DNA of 64,000 nt from Paractinoplanes abujensis. Lineage in GTDB: Bacteria; Actinomycetota; Actinomycetes; Mycobacteriales; Micromonosporaceae. This document shows positions 16,734-25,049 of this stretch, piece by piece. The notes under the pieces were generated by a model that made no database searches, was not told the origin of the DNA, and saw only the letters and a list, made by a program, of their open reading frames with translations. Where the stretch lies: assembly GCF_014204895.1 (NCBI RefSeq), contig NZ_JACHMF010000001.1:434001-498000 (forward strand), given 5' to 3'. A program made the position numbers and the translations under genes. Numbering within the stretch: the first letter of the stretch is position 1; the number at the start of each line of letters is the position of its first letter.

Positions 16734-18244
16734 GCGTGAACCTCTCGGTTGTCACTGCCGGCAGGTCCGGTGCGAGTCGGTTGCCGATCAGGATCGTCCC
16801 ACAAGATCACTAACCTGTGGCCCATACGATCGGTCGACGCCGATGGGTCTTCGCGCCAAGCCCTCCGTCTTAACTCTGCGACACCTTCCGGCAATTGCGC
16901 TACTCCCTCCGGGGAGTCCAGGCACGCCTTCACCATCTCCGAGATGACCTCACACGGCTCCTCACGTTGTGATTCAAGGTCCTCATGCTGTGATCCGGTG
17001 TCCCGAAACCAGACAATTGCTGGCAAACCCTCCTGCAACCCTACCAAGAGCTGTTGTTCGCCTGCCGTGTTGGGCTGGGGTGGTTCACTCAAGACGAGAA
17101 CGACCGCAGTTCCCTCTCGTTCAAGCTCCGCTTCCAGCTGTACGTCGGTCTCGTCGCCGGAGGCGCAATGGATCAGGCCTTCGAGGACGGTCGCTTCTCG
17201 CACGATTCGCCAACGCCCTCGCCAGCCGCGGTGCCACTCCTCGGCCCGGATGCGCTCAAGACTGCGGATGACCAGTGGATAGTGGATGGCCAGACGCCGG
17301 CTGCGGGTTCGAAGGTCCTTACTCCAGCGGTCGACGGGCTCGTTGAGCAGTGCACTGGGCAGAACGAACTCGATGGCCACCGGGCCGTCCCGGTCGGCCC
17401 AGCGACGTTCCGTCTCGAGCACCACCTGGTCGACGGCTGTCTCCAGCTCGTCGCGCCGCACCCGGCGATCTTCACCGCGAATCGGTTGCCAGGACGGCGA
17501 AGCCCACTGATACCAGTGGGACATGATGAAGATGTCGTCCTCGACGCCGTGCTTCTCGAACTGGATGACCAGATACGCGGTGCCGGCGCGAGCTGTCGTC
17601 ACCGCCGGGGGTTCGGCAGCCGGCTCCACAGCGCCCCAAACGACAGAGAGGTTCTGGACGACGCCCCTCAGGCGGGCCTGGGCACTGATGTGAACCTTTG
17701 TGGTCAATCGCTCCAGGAACGGTAGCCAAGCCGGCCCGTCGGCCGCCGGGATCGCAGCGAGATGGGCGAAGAGATGCCAGGCGGTCTCGCAGTAGAGCGG
17801 CAGGGGCTCGTCCCGGCGCTCGGCCACGAAACTGCGAAGATCACCCGTCAGCGGCACGTTGTTCAAGTCGGGTCGCAGCTCGTGCAGGTCGTGCTCGGCG
17901 AACTGCTGCAGCACCTGCCATTCATCAGCCAGCCGGAGGATGGCGTGCACCCGTCTCGGGTCAGACTCCAGGAGGTCGAGGCATTCGGCGAGACTGCGCA
18001 GACCACCCGGACGGTCCACGCACGCGGTGGCCAGCAGGGCGAGTTGAGGACGGGGAAGGCCGACCTCGCGCAGCCCGAGCGCGGCGCCGAGGGCCAGATC
18101 CAACTCGTCCATCAGAGCCACCCGGGCGTTGGCGTCACGCACCACGGGCGAGGCCAGTAGGACGTTGGTGGCGTCCTTGACGATGCGCAGCCGGTCCGCG
18201 GCCAACTTCTGAGGAGTCTGCCGCATTTCGCTCGTGTCAACCAT
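16730..18244 (-). CDS. VMAP-type adaptor protein with N-terminal effector-associated domain 2-like region
   Basis: A 504-residue soluble protein resembling the vWA-MoxR-associated proteins (VMAP) of NTPase-based conflict systems. Residues about 15-105 (NVLLASPVV, MDELDLALG, LALLATACVDRPGGLRSLAE) look like effector-associated domain 2, also seen at the C-terminus of the caspase-like protein. Residues 215-480 fit the VMAP C-terminal domain: AYLVIQFEKHG, VAIEFVLPSALLNEPVDRW, HYPLVIRSLERI, WHRGWRGRW, GLPAIVWFRD and a closing VILWDDPDR. No vWA or MoxR gene is adjacent; the partner here is the NB-ARC/TPR gene downstream. The likely role is a platform linking the ATPase sensor to the protease effector through EAD-EAD contacts, inferred from family logic. 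The gene lies 30 bp after the 18275-18709 gene. Confidence 0.75.
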   Translation of the reverse strand: MVDTSEMRQTPQKLAADRLRIVKDATNVLLASPVVRDANARVALMDELDLALGAALGLREVGLPRPQLALLATACVDRPGGLRSLAECLDLLESDPRRVHAILRLADEWQVLQQFAEHDLHELRPDLNNVPLTGDLRSFVAERRDEPLPLYCETAWHLFAHLAAIPAADGPAWLPFLERLTTKVHISAQARLRGVVQNLSVVWGAVEPAAEPPAVTTARAGTAYLVIQFEKHGVEDDIFIMSHWYQWASPSWQPIRGEDRRVRRDELETAVDQVVLETERRWADRDGPVAIEFVLPSALLNEPVDRWSKDLRTRSRRLAIHYPLVIRSLERIRAEEWHRGWRGRWRIVREATVLEGLIHCASGDETDVQLEAELEREGTAVVLVLSEPPQPNTAGEQQLLVGLQEGLPAIVWFRDTGSQHEDLESQREEPCEVISEMVKACLDSPEGVAQLPEGVAELRRRAWREDPSASTDRMGHRLVILWDDPDRQPTRTGPAGSDNREVHA

Positions 18245-18274
18245 GAGCGCGGCTCGGGATCGTGGCGGCCGGTG

Positions 18275-18709
18275 TCATTCCGGCGGCTCCACACGGAACG
18301 GGTCGAGTTGTCCCAGTTCCCGCGCGACCTCGGGGGCCGGGCCGGTCACCTCGATACGGAAGCGCTGACCGTCCTTCTCGTAGACGGCGATCAGATGCAC
18401 TTTCTCGTGGCGGCGCTCCAGCAAGGACTGCACCGCGTACCACCCGCCGGACGAGGCGATGCCGACGGCTATCTGGATCAGCGCCTCGGTGACCGGGCCC
18501 CGGGTCGCGGCGAACTCGGCGAGCCCGTCGGCGTGCCACGTGCGAGCGGAGACGTCGGCCGCCCGGAGGGCGGCGACCAGTTCGGGCACGGCCGCCGAAT
18601 AGATCGGAGTGTCCGCCTCGAAGGCGGGCAGGAAAACCACGTCGGAGTCGGCCACCGGGCCGGGAGCGTCATCGCTACCGATGGGTTCGGCGGAAATCCG
18701 TGGCGGCAT
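18275..18709 (-). CDS. 144-residue protein, possibly an effector-associated constant component
   Basis: First gene of the minus-strand half of the locus. The sequence starts MPPRISAEPIG, then has DVVFLPAFEADTPIYS, a helical part with VPELVAALRAADV, a Gly-rich hydrophobic helix (LIQIAVGIASSGGWYAVQSL), and a strand-rich end (VHLIAVYEKDGQRFRIEVTG). This layout, a glycine-rich helix then two strands ahead of a VMAP gene, resembles EACC1-type constant components, but I cannot confirm homology. There is no signal peptide. The hydrophobic helix could let it insert in a membrane or pack in an assembly. The 206 bp upstream hold the likely promoter for the operon but no site I recognise. Confidence 0.6.
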   Translation of the reverse strand: MPPRISAEPIGSDDAPGPVADSDVVFLPAFEADTPIYSAAVPELVAALRAADVSARTWHADGLAEFAATRGPVTEALIQIAVGIASSGGWYAVQSLLERRHEKVHLIAVYEKDGQRFRIEVTGPAPEVARELGQLDPFRVEPPE

Positions 18710-18915
18710 GCCGCCATCGTATTGGTTATCGACACGCGAGAAAATTGTCGGCTAGACGACAGTGGACAGTCGCGCGGGACTGCTATGGCGTACAAGTGGC
18801 CGACTTCGCCGGAACGGGCAGATGCGGCTGGCGGAATGCCGTGCAGGGGGGCCGAATCGGTGATGGTGCTGCGTCGTCGGATTCGCGCCGAGGTGCGTCA
18901 CGTCCACCGCCGCGC

Positions 18916-19152
18916 TCAGGGTCGTGGGGCGTCGGCCGGTCGGTCCCAGCCGTCGCACTCGTCTTCGGGCTCCGGGGTGGGCAGGAGGTCGAAGAGGTCG
19001 GGCCCGGCATGGCCGACGTCGACCGCGCGCCCGGTGAGGCCGAGCTGGGTGGCGCAGTCGCGGCCGAAGCCCTTGACCATGCGGTCGGCTCGCGTGAGGT
19101 GGCCGCAGCGGGGGCACCGCCGCATCTCAGCGTGACTTGCCGGACCGGTCAT
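18916..19152 (-). CDS. Small zinc-ribbon protein
   Basis: A 78-residue protein with the pattern MRRCPRCGHLT, 12 further residues, then GFGRDC, which makes a CxxC...C zinc-binding set like the small GxGxxC ribbons (DUF6011-like) of actinobacteria. The acidic tail (PTPEPEDECDGWD) is probably disordered. I chose ATG 19152 since it lies just ahead of the conserved part and follows TGGGGTCG; the frame remains open further upstream, but that extension has no family features. A TTGTCCACAA (DnaA-box-like) sequence lies at 19191-19200 upstream. The function is unknown; such ribbons are often read as nucleic acid-binding. Confidence 0.6.
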   Translation of the reverse strand: MTGPASHAEMRRCPRCGHLTRADRMVKGFGRDCATQLGLTGRAVDVGHAGPDLFDLLPTPEPEDECDGWDRPADAPRP

Positions 19153-19327
19153 CGACCCCAGTATCGCGGCCGGACCGCCGATCGGCAGGGTTGTGGACAA
19201 CTCGGGGCCGGGGAGGTGATGGCACAAGCGCACCACCGTGCGCGCGCATACCACTCGCGGCGGGCTTCAAACGGTGGTTTCGGTCCCATTGTCACGGCGT
19301 GCGGGCCGCCGGGGGAGGGGTTAGGGT

Positions 19328-22300
19328 TTGGTCGTGGGCGTGAAGACGTGGATCGAAGGCTGGCCGGTGTATCGGCAGCTCACGGGCACGGATCCGCTCG
19401 GGCGCGGGGCTGCCGCCCAGTCGAGGAAGTCCAAGGAGCTGCAGCCGCGCACCGAGACCGCTGATCGGGTGGCCAAGTCGGTCTGCCCTTACTGCGCGGT
19501 CGGCTGCGGGCAGCGGATCTTCGTGAAGGACGAGAAGGTCGTCCAGATCGAGGGTGACCCCGACAGCCCGGTGTCGCGGGGGCGGCTGTGTCCCAAGGGT
19601 TCGGCCAGCCTGAGCCTGGTGACCAGTGAGCGCCGGCAGAAAAAGGTGCTCTACCGCCGGCCGTACGGCAAAGATTGGGAAGAGCTCGACCTGAGCACGG
19701 CGATGCAGATGATCGCCGATCGGGTGCTGGCCGCGCGCGACGCCACCTGGGAAGACACCGACCCGGACGGCAAGCCGCTGAACCGGACGCGGGGCATTTC
19801 CAGTCTGGGTGGCGCGACGCTCGACAACGAAGAGAACTATCTGATCAAGAAGCTCTTCACGGCGATGGGCGCCATCCAGATCGAGAACCAGGCGCGTATT
19901 TGACACTCCGCCACGGTTCCCGGTCTGGGAACCTCCTTCGGCCGTGGCGGGGCCACCGGATTCCTCCAGGATCTGGCTAACGCCGACTGCATCATCATCC
20001 AGGGCTCGAACATGGCCGAGGCGCACCCGGTGGGCTTCCAGTGGGTGATCGAGGCCAAGAACCGTGGTGCGAAGGTCATTCACGTCGACCCGCGGTTCAC
20101 CCGGACGAGCGCGCTCGCGCACACCTATCTGCCGGTGCGCGCGGGAGCCGACATCGCGTTCCTGGGCGGCGTGGTCAACTACATCCTCAGCAACGAGAAG
20201 GATTTCCGCGACTACGTGCTGGCGTACACCAACGCGTCAATGCTCGTCAGCGAGGACTTCCAGGACACTGAGGACCTCGACGGCCTGTTCTCCGGCTACG
20301 ACCCCGAGACCAACACGTACGACCAGTCGAGCTGGCAGTACGCGGGGCAGCAGGACGAGGGCCAGGAGGAAGAGGACTCGCACGTCGACCGCGAGACCGC
20401 CTCGGGCCTGGAGCAGGAGTCGCACGGCCCGCCGATCCCGGCCGACGTGCCCCGCGACCCCACGCTGCAGGACCCGCGCTGCGTGTATCAGGTGCTCAAG
20501 CGGCACTACGCGCGATACACGCCCGAGGTCGTGGAGCGGCTGTGCGGCGTGCCGCAGGAGAAGTTCCTCGAGGTCTGTGAGGCCTGGACAGCCAACTCGG
20601 GCCGCGAGCGCACGACCGCGCTGGTCTACTCGGTGGGCTGGACGCAGCACAGCGTGGGCGTTCAGTACATCCGCACCGGCGCGATCATCCAGCTGCTGCT
20701 GGGCAACATGGGCCGGCCCGGCGGCGGCGTGATGGCGCTGCGCGGGCACGCCAGCATCCAGGGTTCGACCGACATCCCGACGCTGTTCAACCTGCTGCCC
20801 GGCTACCTGCCGATGCCGCACGTCAGCCAGCACGAGACGTTCGACCAGTGGATCGACGCGATCAGGCATCCCGAGCAGAAGGGCTTCTGGGCCAACGCCA
20901 AGTCGTACGCGGTGAGCCTGCTCAAGTCGTACTGGGGCGACGCGGCGACGGAGGAGAACGACTACGGGTACGGCTGGATGCCCCGCCTGACCGGCGACCA
21001 CGGCACCTATCAGCAGGTGCTCGACATGATCGACGGCAAGATCAAGGGCTACTTCCTGCTCGGGCAGAACCCGGCCGTCGGCTCGGCCCACGGGCGCGCG
21101 CAGCGGCTGGGCATGGCCAACCTGGACTGGCTGGTCGTGCGCGACCTCTACATGATCGAGAGCGCGACGTTCTGGAAGAACGGGCCCGAGGTGGGGACGG
21201 GCGAGATCGTGCCCGAGGAGTGCAAGACCGAGGTGTTCTTCATGCCGGCCGCCTCGCACGCCGAGAAGGAGGGCACCTTCACCCAGACCCAGCGCATGCT
21301 GCAGTGGCGGGAGAAGGCCGTCGCGCCGCCCGGCGACGCGACCAGCGAACTCTGGTTCTTCTACCACCTCGGCAAGATCATTCGGGAGCGGCTGGCCGGC
21401 TCGACGCGTCCGCAGGACCAGGGTCTGCTCAATTTGACCTGGGAGTACGGCGAGGACGAACCGGACGGGGAGGCCGTGCTCAAGGAGATCAACGGGTACG
21501 ACCTGACGACCGGCAAGCTGCTGAGCTCGTTCACGGAGATGAAGCCGGACGGGTCGACCTCCGGCGGCTGCTGGATCTACACGGGCGTGTTCTCCGACGG
21601 CGTCAACCAGGCCAACCGGCGCAAACCCGGCAGCGAGCAGAACTACGTCGCGCCCGAGTGGGGCTGGGCCTGGCCGGCCAACCGGCGCACGCTCTACAAC
21701 CGCGCGTCGGCCGACCCCGACGGCAAGCCGTGGTCGGAGCGCAAGAAGTACGTGTGGTGGGACGCCGAGAAGGGCGAATGGGTCGGCGACGACGTGCCCG
21801 ACTTCGAGAAGACGAAGCCGCCGTCCTACCGTCCGCCCGAGGGCGCGAGCGGCGTCGAGGCGATCTCCGGCGACGACGCGTTCATCATGCAGGGCGACGG
21901 CAAGGGCTGGCTGTACGCGCCGAGCGGGCTCATCGACGGGCCGATGCCGACGCATTACGAGCCGGCCGAGTCGATGGTGCGCAACCCGCTCTACGGCCAG
22001 CAGGCCAACCCGACCCGCAAGGTCTACGAGCGGTCCGACAACCTCACCAACCCGAGTCCGCCCGAGCGGCACGCCGAGGTCTTCCCGTACGTCTTCAGCA
22101 CCTCACGCCTCACCGAGCACCACACGGCCGGCGGCATGAGCCGGCAGCTGGCGTACCTGTCGGAGCTGCAGCCGGAGATGTTCGTCGAGGTGTCGCCCGA
22201 GCTGGCGGCCGAACGCGGGCTCGAGCACATGGGGTGGGCGCACATAGTCACCGCCCGCGCGGCCATCGAGGCCAAGGTGATGGTGACCGACCGGCTGTCC

Positions 22301-22594
22301 CCGCTGCGCATCGAGGGCCGCATCGTGCACCAGCTGTGGATGCCGTACCACTGGGGCAGCGAAGGTCTGGTCACCGGCGACTCGGCCAACGACCTGATCG
22401 GCATCACGCTCGACCCCAACGTGCTGATCCAGGAGAGCAAGGTCGGCACGTGTGACATCCAGCCGGGCCGCCGCCCCACCGGGCAGGAACTGCTGAGGTA
22501 TGTGCAGGATTATCGGGACCGGGCCGGACTGGCCGCCGACCACCACACGCCGATCATGACGGTGGGGGAGGAGAACGCGGACGATGGGCAATAG
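19328..22594 (+). CDS. fdoG: Formate dehydrogenase catalytic subunit, selenocysteine-containing
   Basis: A 1088-residue molybdopterin (bis-MGD) enzyme oxidising formate to CO2. It reads through an in-frame TGA at 19901-19903, codon 192, as selenocysteine: the context ENQARI-Sec-HSATVPGLGTSFGRGG is the conserved active site of FdnG/FdoG enzymes, and His193 follows as required. The N-terminal 4Fe-4S site is C53-P-Y-C56-A-V-G-C60 and C88. Later parts (GSNMAEAHPVGFQW, HVDPRFTRTSA, GNMGRPGGGVMALRGHASIQGSTD) are typical. No Tat signal is seen, so it may face the cytoplasm. The start is the TTG at 19328, seven bases after GGGGGAGGGG; GTG 19334 and 19340 are alternatives. It overlaps the Fe-S subunit gene by 11 bp. 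A SECIS hairpin follows the TGA, and all the sel genes needed are in this window. Confidence 0.95.
19910..19948 (+). promoter_or_regulatory. Bacterial SECIS element for Sec192 of formate dehydrogenase
   Basis: Immediately after the TGA, GGTTCCC (19915-19921) pairs perfectly with GGGAACC (19927-19933) around the apical loop GGTCT (19922-19926). GCCAC (19910-19914) closes a lower stem with GTGGC (19944-19948), leaving a bulge on the 3' side. A GGUCU loop is the SelB-recognised element of the E. coli fdhF SECIS, and its distance from the UGA is in the accepted range. Confidence 0.9.
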
Positions 22595-23696
22595 CCTGTA
22601 CGGCCCGATCGACCCGGCGGAGGACGCGGGTTACTCCGCGCCGCCGCCCCGCATGGGGTTCTTCACCGACACGTCGGTCTGCATCGGCTGCAAAGCGTGC
22701 GAGGTGGCCTGCAAGACGTGGAACAACGTGCCGGACGACGGCTTCAACCTGCTCGGGCACTCCTACGACAACACGGGCGGGCTGACGGCCAACTCGTGGC
22801 GGCACGTGGCCTTCATCGAGCAGCCCGTACGGGGGTCGGGCGCCTTCCTCGGGATGCCGACCGGGCCCTCCTCTGTTCCCGCCACCAATGTGGTCGCCGC
22901 GCGGCACGGGGCGCCGACGGGCACCGAGCCGGGCATTCCGCCCGCTGTCGACGCGCTCGCCGCAGCCGCCACTGCCGGCACCGATTTCGTCGGCAGCACG
23001 TCCTCGTGCGGCGGCGCGTCCTCGTCCGGCTGCGGGGCTCGGTCCGGCGGTGCAGCCCCGTCCGGCGGGGAGTTCATCGGCATGCCCATGTCGGATCTGC
23101 CGGGCAAGTCGGCTCCGGCGCCCCGCACCGACTTCCGCTGGCTGATGATGTCGAACGTCTGCAAGCACTGCACCCACGCGGGCTGCCTCGACGTCTGCCC
23201 GACCGGCGCACTGTTCCGCACCGAATTCGGCACGGTCGTCGTGCAGGACGACATCTGCAACGGCTGCGGCTATTGCATCTCCGGATGCCCGTACGGGGTC
23301 ATTGATCGTCGCGAGGACGACGGGCGCGCCTGGAAGTGCACGCTCTGCTACGACCGCCTCGGTGACGGACAGACACCGGCCTGCGCGAAGGCCTGCCCGA
23401 CCGAGTCGATCCAGTACGGCGAGCTCGACGAGCTGCGCCAGCGTGCGGCCAAACGGGTCGAGCAGCTGCACGAGGCCGGGGTGCCCGAGGCCAAGCTGTA
23501 CGGGGAGAGCCCCGACGACGGCGTGGGCGGCGACGGCGCGTTCTTCCTGCTGCTGGACGAGCCCGAGGTGTACGGGCTGCCGCCGGACCCGCACGTGCCG
23601 ACACGGGACCTGCCGGCCATGTGGAAGCGGGCGGGACTGGCCGCGCTGACCATGGCCGCGACGGCGGTCGTGGCGTTCGCGGGGAGGCGCGGGTGA
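22584..23696 (+). CDS. fdoH: Formate dehydrogenase iron-sulfur subunit with low-complexity insertion
   Basis: A 370-residue electron-transfer subunit with four 4Fe-4S sites: CIGCKACEVACKTW near residue 33, CKHCTHAGCLDVCP near 190, CNGCGYCISGCP near 222, and CTLCYDR with PACAKACP near 253-275. A hydrophobic C-terminal helix (AALTMAATAVVAFAG) probably anchors it to the membrane. It starts inside the catalytic gene (11-bp overlap), and its TGA overlaps the GTG of the NrfD-like gene, so the three are co-translated. Odd: between the first site and the second is a Gly/Ser/Ala/Cys-rich segment (about residues 84-172, with SSCGGASSSGCG) that replaces a much shorter link in usual FdnH/FdoH proteins. 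It may be a disordered loop or a recent expansion. Confidence 0.9.
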   Translation: MGNSLYGPIDPAEDAGYSAPPPRMGFFTDTSVCIGCKACEVACKTWNNVPDDGFNLLGHSYDNTGGLTANSWRHVAFIEQPVRGSGAFLGMPTGPSSVPATNVVAARHGAPTGTEPGIPPAVDALAAAATAGTDFVGSTSSCGGASSSGCGARSGGAAPSGGEFIGMPMSDLPGKSAPAPRTDFRWLMMSNVCKHCTHAGCLDVCPTGALFRTEFGTVVVQDDICNGCGYCISGCPYGVIDRREDDGRAWKCTLCYDRLGDGQTPACAKACPTESIQYGELDELRQRAAKRVEQLHEAGVPEAKLYGESPDDGVGGDGAFFLLLDEPEVYGLPPDPHVPTRDLPAMWKRAGLAALTMAATAVVAFAGRRG

Positions 23697-24685
23697 GCCC
23701 GAAGCGCGGCGGTGGTGGCGGCGACCGGTCGATGGTTCCCCGCGCCGAGTTCCAGTCCTACTACGGCCGTCCAATCGTGCGGCCGCCGGTGTGGACCCAC
23801 GACATCGCGATCTACCTGTTCACCGGCGGGCTGGCCGCCGGCTCCGCACTGCTCGCCGCGGGCGCGCAGGTCACCGGTGACGTTGCGCTACGCCGTACGG
23901 GCCGGGCCGTCACACTGGGGGCGCTCGGGGCCAGCACGTTCTTTCTGATCAAGGACCTGGGCCGGCCGGAACGCTTCCACCACATGCTGCGCGTGGCCAA
24001 ACCGACGTCGCCGATGTCGGTGGGCACGTGGCTGCTGAGCGCGTTCGGCGGGGCGGCCGCGGTCGCGGCGGCGGCCGAGGTGGCGCCGCTGCTGCCGGCG
24101 CGCGGCGTCTTCAAGCTGCTGCCACCGGTCGGGTCGGCCGCGGGCTACGGCGCCGCCGCACTCGCACCCGGCCTGGCCACGTACACGGCCGTGCTCTTCG
24201 CCGACACCGCGGTGCCGAGCTGGAACGCCGTCCACCCGGACCTGCCGTTCATGTTCGCCGGGAGTGCGCTGGCCAGCGGGGCCGGCGTGGGCCTGATCGC
24301 CGCCCCCGGGCGGCCCGCGCGCCGGATGGCGGTGACCGGCGCGGCCGTCGAACTGGTCGCCGGGCATCGCGTCGAAACCAAGTACGGCCTGCTCAGCGAG
24401 CCCTACCACACGGGCCGGCCGGGCAAGATGCTGCGCGCGGCCCGGGCCCTGACCATCGCCGGCGCGGTCGGGGCCGTCGTGGGCCGCCGCAGCCGGGTCG
24501 TCTCCGCGCTGGCCGGGGCGTCGCTGCTCGCGGGTTCCCTGCTGACCCGTTTCGGCGTGTTCGAGGCGGGCGTCGACTCGGCCAAGGACCCCCGCTACAC
24601 GGTCGTCCCGCAGCGCGAACGGCTCAACGCGCGGTCGTCATCTCCTGCTGCGCCCGAGCCATCTCCCCGTACAGAGAAATCTTGA
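23693..24685 (+). CDS. NrfD/PsrC-type membrane subunit of formate dehydrogenase
   Basis: A 330-residue membrane protein, probably the quinone-reducing anchor of the complex. It begins with a GTG overlapping the Fe-S subunit's stop (GTGA). After FQSYYGRPIVRPPVWTHDI it has about eight hydrophobic segments; FTGGLAAGSALLAAGAQ and KDLGRPERFHHMLRV are typical of NrfD-like subunits, with the conserved LGRP motif. It replaces the cytochrome b (FdnI) subunit seen in enterobacteria, so electrons would go to menaquinone without b haems, by family logic. Its last 62 bp overlap the convergent merR gene. Confidence 0.88.
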   Translation: MSPKRGGGGGDRSMVPRAEFQSYYGRPIVRPPVWTHDIAIYLFTGGLAAGSALLAAGAQVTGDVALRRTGRAVTLGALGASTFFLIKDLGRPERFHHMLRVAKPTSPMSVGTWLLSAFGGAAAVAAAAEVAPLLPARGVFKLLPPVGSAAGYGAAALAPGLATYTAVLFADTAVPSWNAVHPDLPFMFAGSALASGAGVGLIAAPGRPARRMAVTGAAVELVAGHRVETKYGLLSEPYHTGRPGKMLRAARALTIAGAVGAVVGRRSRVVSALAGASLLAGSLLTRFGVFEAGVDSAKDPRYTVVPQRERLNARSSSPAAPEPSPRTEKS

Positions 24686-25016
24686 TGTCCAGCATCTCGA
24701 GGTCCTGCTTGAGCTCGTCGATACGCGCCAGCACCCGCTCCCGGTGCTCGACGAAAAGCTGCAAGCGGTCCTCCAGGGTGGCGTCGCCCGCACGCACCAA
24801 CTCGGCGTAACGACGCATTTCCCGTACGGGCATGCCTGTCGTCCGCAGCCGGATGAGCAGCCGCAGCCAGCCGATGTCGTCCTCGCAGTAACGGCGGCGG
24901 CCCGCCGAATCGCGCTCGATCGGCTCGACCAGACCTTCCTGCTCGTACCAGCGCAAAGTGTGCACGGTGAGCCCGACCATCTCCGCCGCCTCGCCGACGG
25001 TAACCCCGTTCGCCAT
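24624..25016 (-). CDS. MerR-family transcriptional regulator
   Basis: A 130-residue regulator with an N-terminal MerR winged helix (VTVGEAAEMVGLTVHTLRWYEQEGLV, residues 4-29, split here only by family boundaries) and a C-terminal coiled coil (LQLFVEHRERVLARIDELKQ) for dimerisation. The C-terminus has no Cys or His cluster, so metal sensing as in MerR/ZntR is unlikely; it fits the small-molecule or redox branch near TipAL/AdhR. ATG 25016 was chosen over GTG 25043 because a perfect operator palindrome covers the longer version's start. It lies 33 bp after selD and tail to tail with the formate dehydrogenase genes, so control of selD, itself or fdo is plausible. Confidence 0.85.
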   Translation of the reverse strand: MANGVTVGEAAEMVGLTVHTLRWYEQEGLVEPIERDSAGRRRYCEDDIGWLRLLIRLRTTGMPVREMRRYAELVRAGDATLEDRLQLFVEHRERVLARIDELKQDLEMLDIKISLYGEMARAQQEMTTAR

Positions 25017-25032
25017 GGCCTCAGCCTTCCAG

Positions 25033-25048
25033 TTCGAGTGCACTCGAA
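25033..25048 (-). promoter_or_regulatory. Perfect 16-bp palindrome, likely MerR operator
   Basis: TTCGAGTGCACTCGAA is identical on both strands. It starts directly downstream of a TTGACT (-35-like, 25053-25048 on the minus strand), where MerR-type activators bind between -35 and -10, and ends 16 bases before the merR start. Autoregulation is the simplest reading. Confidence 0.6.
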
Positions 25049-25049
25049 G

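Noticed and set aside
19901..19903. In-frame TGA splitting the formate dehydrogenase gene, as a nonsense mutation or frameshift
   Set aside because: It falls exactly at the Sec position of the family, is followed by a GGUCU-loop SECIS, and sel genes with tRNA-Sec are in the window.
20237..22072. 611-codon minus-strand frame over the formate dehydrogenase gene
   Set aside because: Mirror frame with no motifs and no ribosome site.
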